DNA of 37,546 nucleotides from a virus. The notes beneath the pieces were generated by a model, which worked only from the letters and a program-made list of their open reading frames with translations, made no database searches and was not told where the DNA came from. Positions within the stretch are counted from its first letter, which is position 1. Every line of letters begins with the position of its first letter. The stretch lies in the IMG/VR virus record IMGVR_UViG_3300029267_001488, positions 1 through 37,546 of that record; one strand, written 5' to 3'. Made by a program: the position numbers and the translations under genes. Of the stretch, positions 27,337-35,843 are shown piece after piece.

Positions 27337-28281
27337 ATGAATGATAAACCTAAGAAGAAGTTAACTAATATTAGACCTCGTGAAGTATCTTTGGTTGACA
27401 ATCCAGCAAATCAGAAGGATTTTCTACTAACGAAGAATCAAGATAAATCACAAGAGTCTACAAAGGAAACTCAGGATCAACCAGTTCTAAAGAAATTAGA
27501 AGTAGCAGTTCATACTTTAAATTTCTTTAAGAATATGTTTCCTGAGAAGGAAGACTGCATGAAGTTTATGGCGATGCAAGGTATTGATCCCACTAAATTT
27601 CAAGTAGTTGAAAACGACATGGAATGGAGATTTGTTGTTAATGACGCAGCTCTATTTGAGGGCACATCCTTAGCAATGAGTTCTTTTGTTCCATTACATC
27701 AGGGTGTTGATAGTTTAGTTGGTGTTTTGAAAAACGTGGAAGAGGAAATCGAGAAGGCCGGAGCCAAGATTTCTTCAGCCCGTTTAAGTAAACTTAAAGC
27801 ACTACAAAAGGAATTGTCTACACTTATTGAAGAAGTTGAAGCCAAAGTTAAGAAGGAAGAAGAGGGCGATGTAAAGAAAGATGATGAGAAAGTAAAAAAG
27901 GATGACGGCGAAGAGGCAGCACCAGAGGGTGATGCAGAGAAAAAAGAAGAAGGTGAAGGGGAAAAGAAAGAGGAAGCAGAACCAGAGAAAAAAGAAGAGG
28001 CAGCACCAGAAGGCGAACAGAAAGAAGAAGGAGAAAGTGAAGCAAAATCGAAGTTCGATCCAGAACACAATGAGGCTGAAATAAAGAAGATGCAGGATAA
28101 AATGGATGAGATCGAAAAGAAATACGAGAAGGAACTCTCCTCTAAAGATGAGAAAATAGAGGAATTAGAAAAGAGAATTTCTGAATTAGAGAATATGCCT
28201 GACGGCATTAAAAGTAATGAAGTAGATAACACACAAGATGTTCAGAAATCAGAAAATAGTTTTTGGAATGGTGTGTTATAA
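27337..28281 (+). CDS. Capsid scaffold protein with XkdF-type N-terminus
   Basis: 314 residues. The first 35 (NIRPREVSLVDNPANQKDFLL) match the 'EVSLVDxPAN..F.L' opening of XkdF-type proteins. Then comes a globular part with a KFMAMQGIDPTKFQVVENDMEW segment, an E/K/A/P-rich low-complexity region (about 165-235) and a coiled coil (MQDKMDEIEKKYEKELSSKD). It ends SENSFWNGVL, a tail echoed in the 36421 protein. Position just before the major capsid gene fits a scaffold. Confidence 0.65.
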   Translation: MNDKPKKKLTNIRPREVSLVDNPANQKDFLLTKNQDKSQESTKETQDQPVLKKLEVAVHTLNFFKNMFPEKEDCMKFMAMQGIDPTKFQVVENDMEWRFVVNDAALFEGTSLAMSSFVPLHQGVDSLVGVLKNVEEEIEKAGAKISSARLSKLKALQKELSTLIEEVEAKVKKEEEGDVKKDDEKVKKDDGEEAAPEGDAEKKEEGEGEKKEEAEPEKKEEAAPEGEQKEEGESEAKSKFDPEHNEAEIKKMQDKMDEIEKKYEKELSSKDEKIEELEKRISELENMPDGIKSNEVDNTQDVQKSENSFWNGVL

Positions 28282-28321
28282 CATTATTGTTAACTAAGTT
28301 TTAAAGTAGGAGGAAATCGTT

Positions 28322-29527
28322 ATGGGTATGAGTAATCAGGAACTTATCCAAAAGGCGCAGATCACAACTGATGCCATTGCTGCCGCAGGGAAACTAAATC
28401 CTGAGCAAGCAAACAAGTTCATCGACTATGTGTTTGATCTAACGTCTTTGAAAGGTAAAGTAAGACAAATCAAGTTTAAACCAGATCAGTTAGACATTGA
28501 CAAAATCAATGTCGGATCAAGGGTTGCAGTTGCAAAGAACGAAGCAACCGATCCACAGGTACGTAGAGGCGTATCAACTTCTAAGATCACCTTAAGTCCA
28601 AAAGAAATCATGGTTCCTTTTGAGATTTCAGATGACTTCCTAGAATACAATATTGAAGGTATGAATGTTGAAGATCATGTAATTAAGATGATGGCAACCC
28701 AGATGGCCAACGATATTGAAGAACTCTTTATTGACGGCGAATCCCTTGGGTCGGCTAGATTCCAAGCAGATCTTTTTGATGGTGGAAGTGCAACACATGC
28801 AGTAAGAGATTCATACATTGGTCTTTTTGATGGATGGTTGAAGTTAGCAAGGTCTGCTAATGTTGTTGACCTAGCTGGTGCAAACATTAGTTCAACTGTA
28901 TTCAACAGAATGATTAATGCTCTTCCAGAGAAGTACAAAAGAAATAAGGGCAACCTGAAGTTCTTCTGTTCTTCTACAATTGAGCAAAATTATCGTCAGA
29001 CAGTATCCGCAAGGGCAACTGCCGCTGGTGATAATGCTCTCAGCTCAATGGTTAACTTAACCCCATACGGGATTGAGTTAGTACCTGTACCACTTCTTTC
29101 ATTAACTCCAAGAGTAACTGAGCATGTGACAATGACTGGTGTTGTTGCGCAACAGCTTCAGTTTACAAATCTTGTAGCCAATGCAGAAATCGTAGTTCCA
29201 ACAACTATAGGCGCAACTCCAATTGCTCCTTATGTTGAGGGTGCTGGAAACGATTATGTAATGGATTATGTTAATGGAACAATCACCAGAGATGCTGCTG
29301 GATCTATTGGTGATGGTCAGGTTGTAAAGATTACTTATCAATCAGAAGCACAACTTCTTTTGACTGAGTATCGCAATCTCTTAATGGGAATCGGAAGAGA
29401 TATCCGCATTGAAAAAGACAGAGACATCTACAAAGGCGTAAATCAGTATGCTATTACTTCTAAGGTTTCATGTGAAATCGAGAACGATGAAGCAGTAGTA
29501 TTTGGCAAGAACATAGGATTGGTATAA
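28322..29527 (+). CDS. Major capsid protein (HK97 fold)
   Basis: 401 residues. Position after protease and scaffold, and sequence features of HK97-type capsids: helical N-arm, strands KITLSPKEIMVPFEISDDFLEYN (about 87-109, E-loop/P-domain), the spine-helix segment MATQMANDIEELFIDGES, a P-domain CSSTIEQNYRQTVSARAT (about 219-236) and the C-terminal LMGIGRDIRIEKDRDIYKGVNQY typical of PBSX/phi29-like capsid relatives. Strong ribosome binding site (GGAGG). It assembles the icosahedral shell. The N-terminal region may be cleaved by the upstream protease. Confidence 0.88.
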   Translation: MGMSNQELIQKAQITTDAIAAAGKLNPEQANKFIDYVFDLTSLKGKVRQIKFKPDQLDIDKINVGSRVAVAKNEATDPQVRRGVSTSKITLSPKEIMVPFEISDDFLEYNIEGMNVEDHVIKMMATQMANDIEELFIDGESLGSARFQADLFDGGSATHAVRDSYIGLFDGWLKLARSANVVDLAGANISSTVFNRMINALPEKYKRNKGNLKFFCSSTIEQNYRQTVSARATAAGDNALSSMVNLTPYGIELVPVPLLSLTPRVTEHVTMTGVVAQQLQFTNLVANAEIVVPTTIGATPIAPYVEGAGNDYVMDYVNGTITRDAAGSIGDGQVVKITYQSEAQLLLTEYRNLLMGIGRDIRIEKDRDIYKGVNQYAITSKVSCEIENDEAVVFGKNIGLV

Positions 29528-29552
29528 TAGCAACTGATAACTGGAGGTGTTT

Positions 29553-29936
29553 ATGTCTACTAAAATGTATGTGGTTACTCTTGACCCGATGAAGTGTAAG
29601 AGTTTTACGCTTCCTGATGGTCGCAAGTTTCTTGCTAATCGACCTAACCATATACCTGAGGATAAACTGGGACCTTTCCAAAGTTCAGGAATGTTTTTAA
29701 TTCAGCCTGTAATGAAGAGGGAAGAGGGATCTGTACCCAAAAGAAAGATTCCTCAACCCGAAACTAATCCAGATGAAAAGGGAGAAGTATTAGTTGAGAA
29801 GGAGAGAACAAAAGAGAAGGCTGAACCCAAAGAGGAAGAAAGCAAACCCGAACCTAAAGAAGAACCAGTGAAACCTGAGGGAGATAAACCAAAGGGTGTC
29901 ATAACGACAAAGGACCTATTTAAAGGCAAAAAATAA
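29553..29936 (+). CDS. Head-associated protein with disordered Pro/Glu/Lys tail
   Basis: 127 residues. ATG 29553 follows GGAGGTGTTT; an in-frame GTG at 29547 is part of that site. The first 55 residues form a compact beta domain (MYVVTLDPMKCKSFTLPDGR, GMFLIQPV), the rest is a K/E/P-rich disordered tail (EPKEEESKPEPKEEPVKPE) ending TTKDLFKGKK. Similar in design to the next gene. Probably a capsid accessory protein; the position after the capsid gene is where head-completion or decoration proteins occur. Confidence 0.6.
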   Translation: MSTKMYVVTLDPMKCKSFTLPDGRKFLANRPNHIPEDKLGPFQSSGMFLIQPVMKREEGSVPKRKIPQPETNPDEKGEVLVEKERTKEKAEPKEEESKPEPKEEPVKPEGDKPKGVITTKDLFKGKK

Positions 29937-29949
29937 AGGAGGTCTTTAA

Positions 29950-30249
29950 ATGATTAAAGTTCAATATTTAGGTTTATCTCCTGTTGATGTTGAGGGTTTT
30001 CCAAAGGGTACCGAAAGGATGAAGCAAGGTGCAATTCACCTGAAACCAAATAAGGTATACCAGTTGTCTGATGGTGAGTTTGCATTTATCAAGAAGTTGA
30101 GACCTGATCTAAAGTTCCATGAGTTTAAACCTGAAAAGAAGTTTGAACCAAAGGTTAAACCTGAGGCAAAGCCTGCGGCGAAACCTAAAGGAATTATGGA
30201 ACCGAAGAAGGAAGAGAAAACCCTTGAGTCAAAGGGGGATAAAAAGTAA
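29950..30249 (+). CDS. Head-associated protein with Lys/Pro tail, second of the pair
   Basis: 99 residues: a beta domain of about 60 residues (MIKVQYLGLSPVDVEGF, AIHLKPNKVYQLSDGEFAFI) then a basic Pro/Lys tail (EPKVKPEAKPAAKPKG). Same architecture as the upstream gene but the tail is more basic. Start after AAAGGAGGTCTTTAA. Such beta domains with charged tails are found in capsid-decorating or connector proteins; exact role unknown. Confidence 0.55.
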   Translation: MIKVQYLGLSPVDVEGFPKGTERMKQGAIHLKPNKVYQLSDGEFAFIKKLRPDLKFHEFKPEKKFEPKVKPEAKPAAKPKGIMEPKKEEKTLESKGDKK

Positions 30250-30299
30250 GGATACGTTAAGAATAACTTATTTGGTGGAGACACAAAAGTTACTTAACT

Positions 30300-30692
30300 A
30301 TGATAAAGATTAATAAAAAAGATGGCAAAACGTCATCATTTGATTTGAATGTTGTTGGGCAAGCTGGTGAGCTAACTGAGTTGATGGACAATAAAGATTA
30401 TATCCAATCAATCACAGGTATCAGCAGCTTGCATAACACATTCTGGCATGCTTTAACTAAGCCGAAAAGGTTTAGGAAAGTTAATTATTTTATAGAGCTA
30501 GTAAAGCATAAGAAGAATGGAGTGGAGAAAGTAGTTGGTGAGAAGATAATTTGTCAGGCAGATGATGTGCAGTTATCCATTCTCGTTTATTATAACATTC
30601 GACCCAAGATGACTCGGATCGAATTAAAGAAGATTGGTAAACCAAGATTTGTACCAAAAAGAGAGGTAACAACCGATGGCGTTAGTAATTAA
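30300..30692 (+). CDS. Unknown virion-region protein
   Basis: 130 residues with alternating strands and helices (SSFDLNVVGQAGELTELM, RKVNYFIELVKHKKNG, DDVQLSILVYYNIRP). The only ATG (30300) has a purine-rich TGGTGGAG that is about 20 bases away, so initiation is weak or a different start is used. Its end overlaps the next gene. Probably head or tail connector related by position; no homology recognised. Confidence 0.5.
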   Translation: MIKINKKDGKTSSFDLNVVGQAGELTELMDNKDYIQSITGISSLHNTFWHALTKPKRFRKVNYFIELVKHKKNGVEKVVGEKIICQADDVQLSILVYYNIRPKMTRIELKKIGKPRFVPKREVTTDGVSN

Positions 30693-30978
30693 GAAATCAA
30701 CAAATTTTGCAAGTGCAAGAGGGACACCTTCGCATGATACTAATTGGGATCAATTCAAATGGGATTTTGATGCAATGAACTTGAAAGTGATAGTGAAGCA
30801 AGGATCAACCGCCGACTTGGAAATGTCTTTTAATGGTGATGATGTACATGCTGCACTACCAGTACCCGAAGCAAATCAAAATGCGCTTATTTATGACTTC
30901 AAGTTTATCGGAATGAGCAGAGTTCATTTTAGAAAGACGGGTGCAGATATTGAATGCTATGCTTACGGTACGGAGTAA
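30676..30978 (+). CDS. Small beta-rich virion protein (paralog A)
   Basis: 100 residues. Strand-rich: MNLKVIVKQGSTADLEMSFNGDDV, DFKFIGMSRVHFRKTG, IECYAYG. The core LxVIV...ADLEMSFNGDDVxAxL aligns with the next gene (ILIVSDTLTDDIEFSYNGRDVDGKL), so the two arose by duplication. Start after GAGAGGTAACAACCG. Likely virion component. Confidence 0.55.
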   Translation: MALVIKKSTNFASARGTPSHDTNWDQFKWDFDAMNLKVIVKQGSTADLEMSFNGDDVHAALPVPEANQNALIYDFKFIGMSRVHFRKTGADIECYAYGTE

Positions 30979-31010
30979 TAACGGATAAACAATGAAGGAA
31001 TATAAGAGTA

Positions 31011-31295
31011 ATGGGCAATCGAGCAAACGAATTTTATGCTCTAACTATAACAAATACATCATTCACTGATCCACCAACTGTTCAGTTCGGAGTCGTTGTC
31101 ACCAAAATACTTATTGTTTCAGATACTTTAACAGATGATATAGAGTTTTCCTACAATGGACGTGATGTAGATGGAAAGTTACATTGGTCCGATGAGACAT
31201 TAACAATGGAGGATGTGGTGATCGGCAGGATATGGTTTAAGACAAACAATTCTGCTGGATCAAATATAAGATTGTTTGTTTGGACGTGCCCATAG
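31011..31295 (+). CDS. Small beta-rich virion protein (paralog B)
   Basis: 94 residues, the diverged partner of the preceding gene: KILIVSDTLTDDIEFSYNGRDVDGKL then IGRIWFKTNNSAGSNIRLFVW. Weak ribosome binding site (AAGGAATATAAGAGTA). The pair could form hetero-oligomers in the tail or on the head. Confidence 0.52.
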   Translation: MGNRANEFYALTITNTSFTDPPTVQFGVVVTKILIVSDTLTDDIEFSYNGRDVDGKLHWSDETLTMEDVVIGRIWFKTNNSAGSNIRLFVWTCP

Positions 31296-31319
31296 GCTCA
31301 ATGTGCCTATGAGGAAAAT

Positions 31320-31787
31320 ATGGCTGATTTAGAGCTCCAAAAAAAGACCAAGATGATACAAGGTCAGGCAGGTCATGTCCTTGTCGTAAATCCAGATGGT
31401 TCGATTAATGTTGTTATATCATCAGGTGAAGGTGGAGCGAGCGCAGAGGCAAGAAGTGCCAGTTTTATTGACATCAATAATTCATCATTTACAACTTTAG
31501 CCACATTAACCATACCAGTTGATAAAACATTTCATCTAAAGGAAATTTGTATTACATTACAAGGATTTTCCGCACAATTTGTGGTTGAGTATTTTGATGG
31601 AACAACCACAACAACCTTGCGATATTATATACTTAATACACAACAGTCTACATTCACTGAACTGTTAGGAAATAGTTTACCTCTACCATACGTGGGTGTT
31701 GGTAGCAGTGTAACAATAAAGGCACTAATGCTTGGCGTCAATCAGGATGGGAAAGCATTTGGTGTCATTAATGGAACAATGATATAA
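31320..31787 (+). CDS. Virion structural protein, beta sandwich
   Basis: 155 residues. N-terminal GHVLVVNPDGSINVVISSGE, then strands (TLATLTIPVDKTFHLKEICITLQGFSAQFVVEYF) typical of phage tail-tip or fibre-type beta domains. 'VNPDGSINV' is a common opening of such structural modules. Role unresolved. Confidence 0.55.
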   Translation: MADLELQKKTKMIQGQAGHVLVVNPDGSINVVISSGEGGASAEARSASFIDINNSSFTTLATLTIPVDKTFHLKEICITLQGFSAQFVVEYFDGTTTTTLRYYILNTQQSTFTELLGNSLPLPYVGVGSSVTIKALMLGVNQDGKAFGVINGTMI

Positions 31788-31804
31788 AATAGAAAAGAGG
31801 ACTT

Positions 31805-32092
31805 ATGCCAATCATACTATTTGACGATAAGAAACTGGAACTTACTATTAGATTAAGGGTAGGGGAATCTTTTGCCCATGACGATGGGCTCCAAGTCTTA
31901 GCCGATAAAGCTAACCAAATAAAGAACAAATATCAAGATATCTTGAAGGAGGTTTCCGTACTGTTAAACGAATGTAACAAATGGAATCAAGACCATGACA
32001 AAGAGTATGCTGAGAGAGCAAAGAAAATGATGGAATTAAAAAAGAAAAAGGCCCCACAAGATGTAAGTACGAGTGAGGTCGCGACTGTTTAA
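31805..32092 (+). CDS. Unknown 95-residue helical protein
   Basis: A short beta start (PIILFDDKKLELTIRLRVGE) then a helical charged region (IKNKYQDILKEVSVLLNECNKW) and a Lys-rich end. Lies between structural genes. Possibly a small tail- or connector-associated protein. No family recognised. Confidence 0.5.
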   Translation: MPIILFDDKKLELTIRLRVGESFAHDDGLQVLADKANQIKNKYQDILKEVSVLLNECNKWNQDHDKEYAERAKKMMELKKKKAPQDVSTSEVATV

Positions 32093-32113
32093 TATTTTTA
32101 AGGAGGGTATAAT

Positions 32114-33208
32114 ATGAACGCTTTAGCTACATTAGTCGGACAATATAATTTGTCCGCAGTCACGTTAGCAGATGGGCAATACGGTCATATTGCACTCGAC
32201 AGTTCGTCCAGAGTTATCTTAGACCATACCACGTCATCCACCAAAATCGGTGATGGTACTAACATATTGGACATACTTGTTGAAGACACTGCTTATGCTG
32301 GTTCTGAAAAAGGTATTGGAGCGATAGCTGTAAGAAACGATTCTGGTGGTTCACTTGTAAGTAATGATTTAGATTTCACATTTTTACAGACTGACGCAAA
32401 TGGTCGATTGAGAGTTGATGCAGAAATATCAGTGGATACTGGTGCAGATAAAGAAGAGGATAGTGCTCACGCAAACGAGGATATTGGTTCATACATACTT
32501 GGTGTTCGTGCGGATAGTAGACCTACAAATGCTAATACGGATGCAGATGGTGATTATTGCTCTATATTTGTAAATGCAAACGGTGAGCAATATGTTCATG
32601 ACACTGATGTGTTAACCAAACTAACTGAAATTGATACTGTTCTTGATAACCTTTACGCTGAACTTCAATCTATTACTCACGCTGAGGATTCCGCTCATTC
32701 AAGTGGTGATATGGGTGTAATGATGCTTGCTGTACGTAATGATTCTGGTGGATCATTAGTTGACACTGACGGTGATTATGGCGCACCACAATTAGATTCT
32801 GAAGGTAGACTTCGTGTTACTGGTGAGTTTGACGCATCTCCGGGAACCGAGGCTGATGAAGGTTCAGACGAAAGTGGTGACGGTGAGATTACAGGTGTTG
32901 ATGATACTTGGAATGATATTGTTACTATTGCTGTTGGTGCTGGCGACACGTTGTATATTTGTGAGGTTGATGGAACATCGGATAAACTCTGTGAGTTTCA
33001 ACTCATTGTGGATGATGATGGAACCCCAACAAAGTATATTCGTAAATTCATGACACCTGAGAATACAGCAACAACGAGTTTAAATTTTGGTAGAGCAATT
33101 GAAGTTGCTGGTGGAACAAATATTTCGGTTAAGTTGCAAGCAAAGAGACTTCGTGGCGGTGCAGCAAACGCAACAGTTTCAGGAGGTATAAACGCTTACA
33201 TTATGTAA
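32114..33208 (+). CDS. Large beta-structured virion protein with three internal repeats
   Basis: 364 residues, acidic (many D, S, G, T). Repeat-like units at about 57-101, 115-160 and 190-235 share 'EDSAHxxxDxGxxxLxVRxDS...DGDYxxxxxxxxGRLRV'. The third part (260-364) is a separate beta domain (VTIAVGAGDTLYICEV, KYIRKFMTPEN). Phage structural proteins with the SAH...LAVRNDSG...DGDY repeat are common in myovirus and siphovirus genomes as spike or decoration proteins. Strong ribosome binding site (AAGGAGGGTATAAT). A strong hairpin follows. Confidence 0.65.
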   Translation: MNALATLVGQYNLSAVTLADGQYGHIALDSSSRVILDHTTSSTKIGDGTNILDILVEDTAYAGSEKGIGAIAVRNDSGGSLVSNDLDFTFLQTDANGRLRVDAEISVDTGADKEEDSAHANEDIGSYILGVRADSRPTNANTDADGDYCSIFVNANGEQYVHDTDVLTKLTEIDTVLDNLYAELQSITHAEDSAHSSGDMGVMMLAVRNDSGGSLVDTDGDYGAPQLDSEGRLRVTGEFDASPGTEADEGSDESGDGEITGVDDTWNDIVTIAVGAGDTLYICEVDGTSDKLCEFQLIVDDDGTPTKYIRKFMTPENTATTSLNFGRAIEVAGGTNISVKLQAKRLRGGAANATVSGGINAYIM

Positions 33209-33219
33209 GATATTGTAAT

Positions 33220-33250
33220 ATAGAACTGGGGTGAAATTCCCCAGTTCTAT
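33220..33250 (+). terminator. Strong 12-bp hairpin after the repeat protein (no U-run)
   Basis: ATAGAACTGGGG-tgaaatt-CCCCAGTTCTAT, a perfect 12-bp stem with 7-base loop, starts 12 bases after the stop codon. It is followed by CATAAATGG, not a U-run, so a partial terminator, an RNase-protection hairpin that sets relative expression, or a processing site is likely. Confidence 0.6.
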
Positions 33251-33264
33251 CATAAATGGAGATT

Positions 33265-33600
33265 ATGATGCAGGAACTACAAACCGAAACACAGGACAAT
33301 ATAGAGAGAACAAATGAACACTTTAATGGAAATGTAGTCACAGCAGGAGTACCAGTCACAATAACAACAGGAACAGGTAGACCTATTCAATTAGCATTCA
33401 TTTACAATCCAGAACAAGGTGTTAATGCAAATGATCTGGGTGATATATTATATATTAGTTGGGATGGTACAAACTATGCAACATTCCCACGTGGAACAAG
33501 TATGGTTTGGCCGGGAAAAGGATTTGGAACAGATAGTAATCAGTTAAAGATTGACACAAACAATAATGGAACAAAGTATGAAATAATGTTGGTGAGTTAA
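33265..33600 (+). CDS. Small virion protein
   Basis: ATG 33265 (or 33268) follows TGGAG; the ATG at 33256 has no site. About 111 residues: a polar N-terminus, then a beta domain (GVPVTITTGTGRPIQLAFIYNPEQG, DILYISWDGTNYATFPRG). Fits structural/tail-region proteins with a compact beta sandwich. Ends on the ATG of the next gene. Confidence 0.5.
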   Translation: MMQELQTETQDNIERTNEHFNGNVVTAGVPVTITTGTGRPIQLAFIYNPEQGVNANDLGDILYISWDGTNYATFPRGTSMVWPGKGFGTDSNQLKIDTNNNGTKYEIMLVS

Positions 33601-34010
33601 TGTTATTTGGTTGGAGAAAAGATAATCAATTAGGTGCAGACGCAACAGGTGCAAGCCCTGGATATACGTATGGAAAGAGTGGAAACGTAGGATCAAATAC
33701 CTATCTTTTAAATGATACAGTTCCAAGTAATAGAACGGGTCGATTTTCAACCGTAAATGGTATTATTGCAGAAGCGTTTATTGCTGGTGAATATGGTAGT
33801 ACATATAATTGTACTATGGCAATTGAAATAAGATATGGTGGTACAGGAGCATTGGTTGAAGTATTGACTTTAACTTTATCGGCTCAAAGAAGTAAAGTTC
33901 AAACATTTTCAGTTGCAGTGAGTCAGGGTGATGAAATTGCCTGTAAAATAAAGACTGGTAGTATTAAGAATCCAGATGTTGGTATCCAGTTAAAAGGCGA
34001 TACTATATGA
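33600..34010 (+). CDS. Beta-sandwich virion protein
   Basis: 136 residues, starts on the previous stop codon (TAATG). Contains GRFSTVNGIIAEAFIAGE, TMAIEIRYGGTGALVEVLTLTLSA, then FSVAVSQGDEIACKIKTGS. The final block resembles the end of the next gene (VNLNAGDYVALYGKKI), suggesting shared domain ancestry with it. Probably a tail or fibre component. Confidence 0.52.
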   Translation: MLFGWRKDNQLGADATGASPGYTYGKSGNVGSNTYLLNDTVPSNRTGRFSTVNGIIAEAFIAGEYGSTYNCTMAIEIRYGGTGALVEVLTLTLSAQRSKVQTFSVAVSQGDEIACKIKTGSIKNPDVGIQLKGDTI

Positions 34011-34759
34011 ATAAACGATTGAAAAATACAACTGAATCAGATTTATTTCATGACAATACTGGTACTGGATTACCTGCTGATGAATATCATGAAGTTGATG
34101 AACATATTCTTGAGAAATATACAGACGATCAGATGCTAGATTGGTTCGCTGATGGGACAATAATTTTTAATGATACTATAACAGACTATTCAACATATCC
34201 TGAGAATTGGGATAGGTTTAGAGATAAAGTAATAATACAGAAGGATAATCAGGTTGTTACAAGAGAAAACATAATAATAAATTTTGAAGGCAGCGGCATT
34301 CAATCAGTTGTTAACAACGGTAACGGAAAAACAACCGTGACAGCGACAAGTGAAGCATTAGCTGGATCATCGTTTCAATATGCGTTTGTTTCTCAAGGTG
34401 CACTTGGAAACAAGTGGTTGGCGTATCACGACCATCCATCTAATACTACTGTTGCGCCAATTCCTTTTGCATGTAGTTTGTTATGTATGACATTTTCAAA
34501 TAAGACAAATGACAGAGATGTTGATATCGAAGTATATAAGAATGGATTCAGCGGTGGAAACAAGATTTATACCTGGCAAATAAGAGATAAACGATGGGCA
34601 TATAAAACAGATATAGCATCAGTAAATCTTAATGCTGGGGATTATGTTGCCCTTTATGGAAAGAAAATTACATCTAACACAAAACCTACTGATGTTGTGG
34701 TTGAATTATTATTTCAAATAACAAACGCCGCAACAGGTGAAGGTGGGGGTAATTTATGA
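34007..34759 (+). CDS. Virion protein, beta-rich, fibre-like
   Basis: 250 residues. An N-terminal acidic region (GLPADEYHEVDEHILEKY), then 'ENIIINFEGSGIQSVVNNGNGKTTVTAT' (about 97-124), a motif seen in phage tail-fibre style proteins ('...GVxxVxxxGxxxVTVT'), and a C-terminal beta sandwich (FACSLLCMTFSN...DVDIEVYKNG, ASVNLNAGDYVALYGKK). Function by inference: receptor-binding or tail-fibre component. Confidence 0.55.
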   Translation: MNKRLKNTTESDLFHDNTGTGLPADEYHEVDEHILEKYTDDQMLDWFADGTIIFNDTITDYSTYPENWDRFRDKVIIQKDNQVVTRENIIINFEGSGIQSVVNNGNGKTTVTATSEALAGSSFQYAFVSQGALGNKWLAYHDHPSNTTVAPIPFACSLLCMTFSNKTNDRDVDIEVYKNGFSGGNKIYTWQIRDKRWAYKTDIASVNLNAGDYVALYGKKITSNTKPTDVVVELLFQITNAATGEGGGNL

Positions 34760-35703
34760 ATAGAGTGATAAGAATTAAAAATTGTCAAGAGTCATCGGAT
34801 GTATATTGCGGACAGACGATAGCCGCAAGTGAATATTATACAATACAGAGCGATACGGAGCGTTTCAAATTTGCGGTTGACTCAAAAATAAACCAACACC
34901 TTTGGTCAGATCCGGCGAAAATACTCATCAATGACGGCGATAAAGATTTAGACGTAGAGACTGGTGATCAATGGTTGAAACTGATAGATAAACAGGAACT
35001 GGATGGAAAGAAGATAGTTCACCAAACATCTCGTCCCCTTGGAACATATACTTATTTTTCTGGGGCAAACGATGACCAAACAGATCCACATGCAGTCGGT
35101 GGAGATGAGACAAACATATTACATCTGGAATTACCTTCCGGTACAAATTCAATTGTCAAATACATGGATTTAAATATCATACAGAACCCAACATATGTGC
35201 ATGAGGGTTATCTTCAGTGGCATGATGCGCATGGCGATATAATAAAGATGGAAATAACTCCAAAAGTGACTGATTATTCCGCATCCTCGGATACAAATTA
35301 TAACTTATACGGCGGTTATCTGATTATTCCAGCCGCAGGTGATGGAACTATTTCAGTGGATAGTGAAGATATGGAATTAGTGCAATGTGTTGAGAATGAA
35401 TTCGGAGTGAAGCCAGCAGGGTATTGGAACGCTGATTGGAATACAACAAACAAGGAATTTGAGAATATCGCAGCCGCACCGAGTGGTAACGGTGATTATA
35501 ATATGTTTGGGGTTGAGGTAGTGTTGGCGAGATTCTGTAACTGGATCCCAGTGCTTGGAAACGGTTTTGTGCAATTGCAAAGTTCAGATCAATCTCAACT
35601 CGGTCACGGATCAAGATTGAAGGCGACAGCAAAAACAAAGGGAGATGCACATGAATGGTGTTGTGCATGTTTTCTTACAATGCACAGAAAGAAAACCTGT
35701 TAG
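34756..35703 (+). CDS. Virion structural protein
   Basis: 315 residues, starts by ATGA overlap. Beta-rich with many D/N/T; a segment YTYFSGANDDQTDPHAVGGDE (about 98-118) and GVEVVLARFCNWIPVLGNGFV (about 253-273), ending in a Cys-rich tail (EWCCACFLTMHRKKTC). No family is recognised; position and composition point to a head, tail or fibre protein. The Cys-rich tail is unusual for this module. Confidence 0.5.
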   Translation: MNRVIRIKNCQESSDVYCGQTIAASEYYTIQSDTERFKFAVDSKINQHLWSDPAKILINDGDKDLDVETGDQWLKLIDKQELDGKKIVHQTSRPLGTYTYFSGANDDQTDPHAVGGDETNILHLELPSGTNSIVKYMDLNIIQNPTYVHEGYLQWHDAHGDIIKMEITPKVTDYSASSDTNYNLYGGYLIIPAAGDGTISVDSEDMELVQCVENEFGVKPAGYWNADWNTTNKEFENIAAAPSGNGDYNMFGVEVVLARFCNWIPVLGNGFVQLQSSDQSQLGHGSRLKATAKTKGDAHEWCCACFLTMHRKKTC

Positions 35704-35711
35704 GAGGTATT

Positions 35712-35843
35712 ATGAAACTACCACCAAGAGGTGTTAAAGTGGAAGACTTGAAATGTAAGAAGTGTGGAAAAACACAGAAGGAATGCAAACCAAAGGATTG
35801 CACTGATCCTGATTGTCCATATAAGAAGGAGCAGCAAGAATGA
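35712..35843 (+). CDS. 43-residue cysteine-motif protein
   Basis: ATG 35712 follows GGAGGTATT; an earlier in-frame ATG (35655) lacks one. Contains CKKC (residues 14-17), then C24, C29 and C34 in 'KECKPKDCTDPDCPYK', five cysteines that could bind one or two zinc ions. Overlaps the next start by ATGA. Unknown role; possibly a structural metal-binding peptide. Confidence 0.5.
   Translation: MKLPPRGVKVEDLKCKKCGKTQKECKPKDCTDPDCPYKKEQQE

Noticed and set aside
27699-28232. 177-residue minus-strand Ser/Phe-rich frame
   Set aside because: It is the antisense reading of the E/K-rich scaffold gene, lacks a ribosome binding site and is low complexity.
33220-33250. Rho-independent terminator
   Set aside because: The stem is perfect but no U-run follows, so termination is not claimed with confidence.
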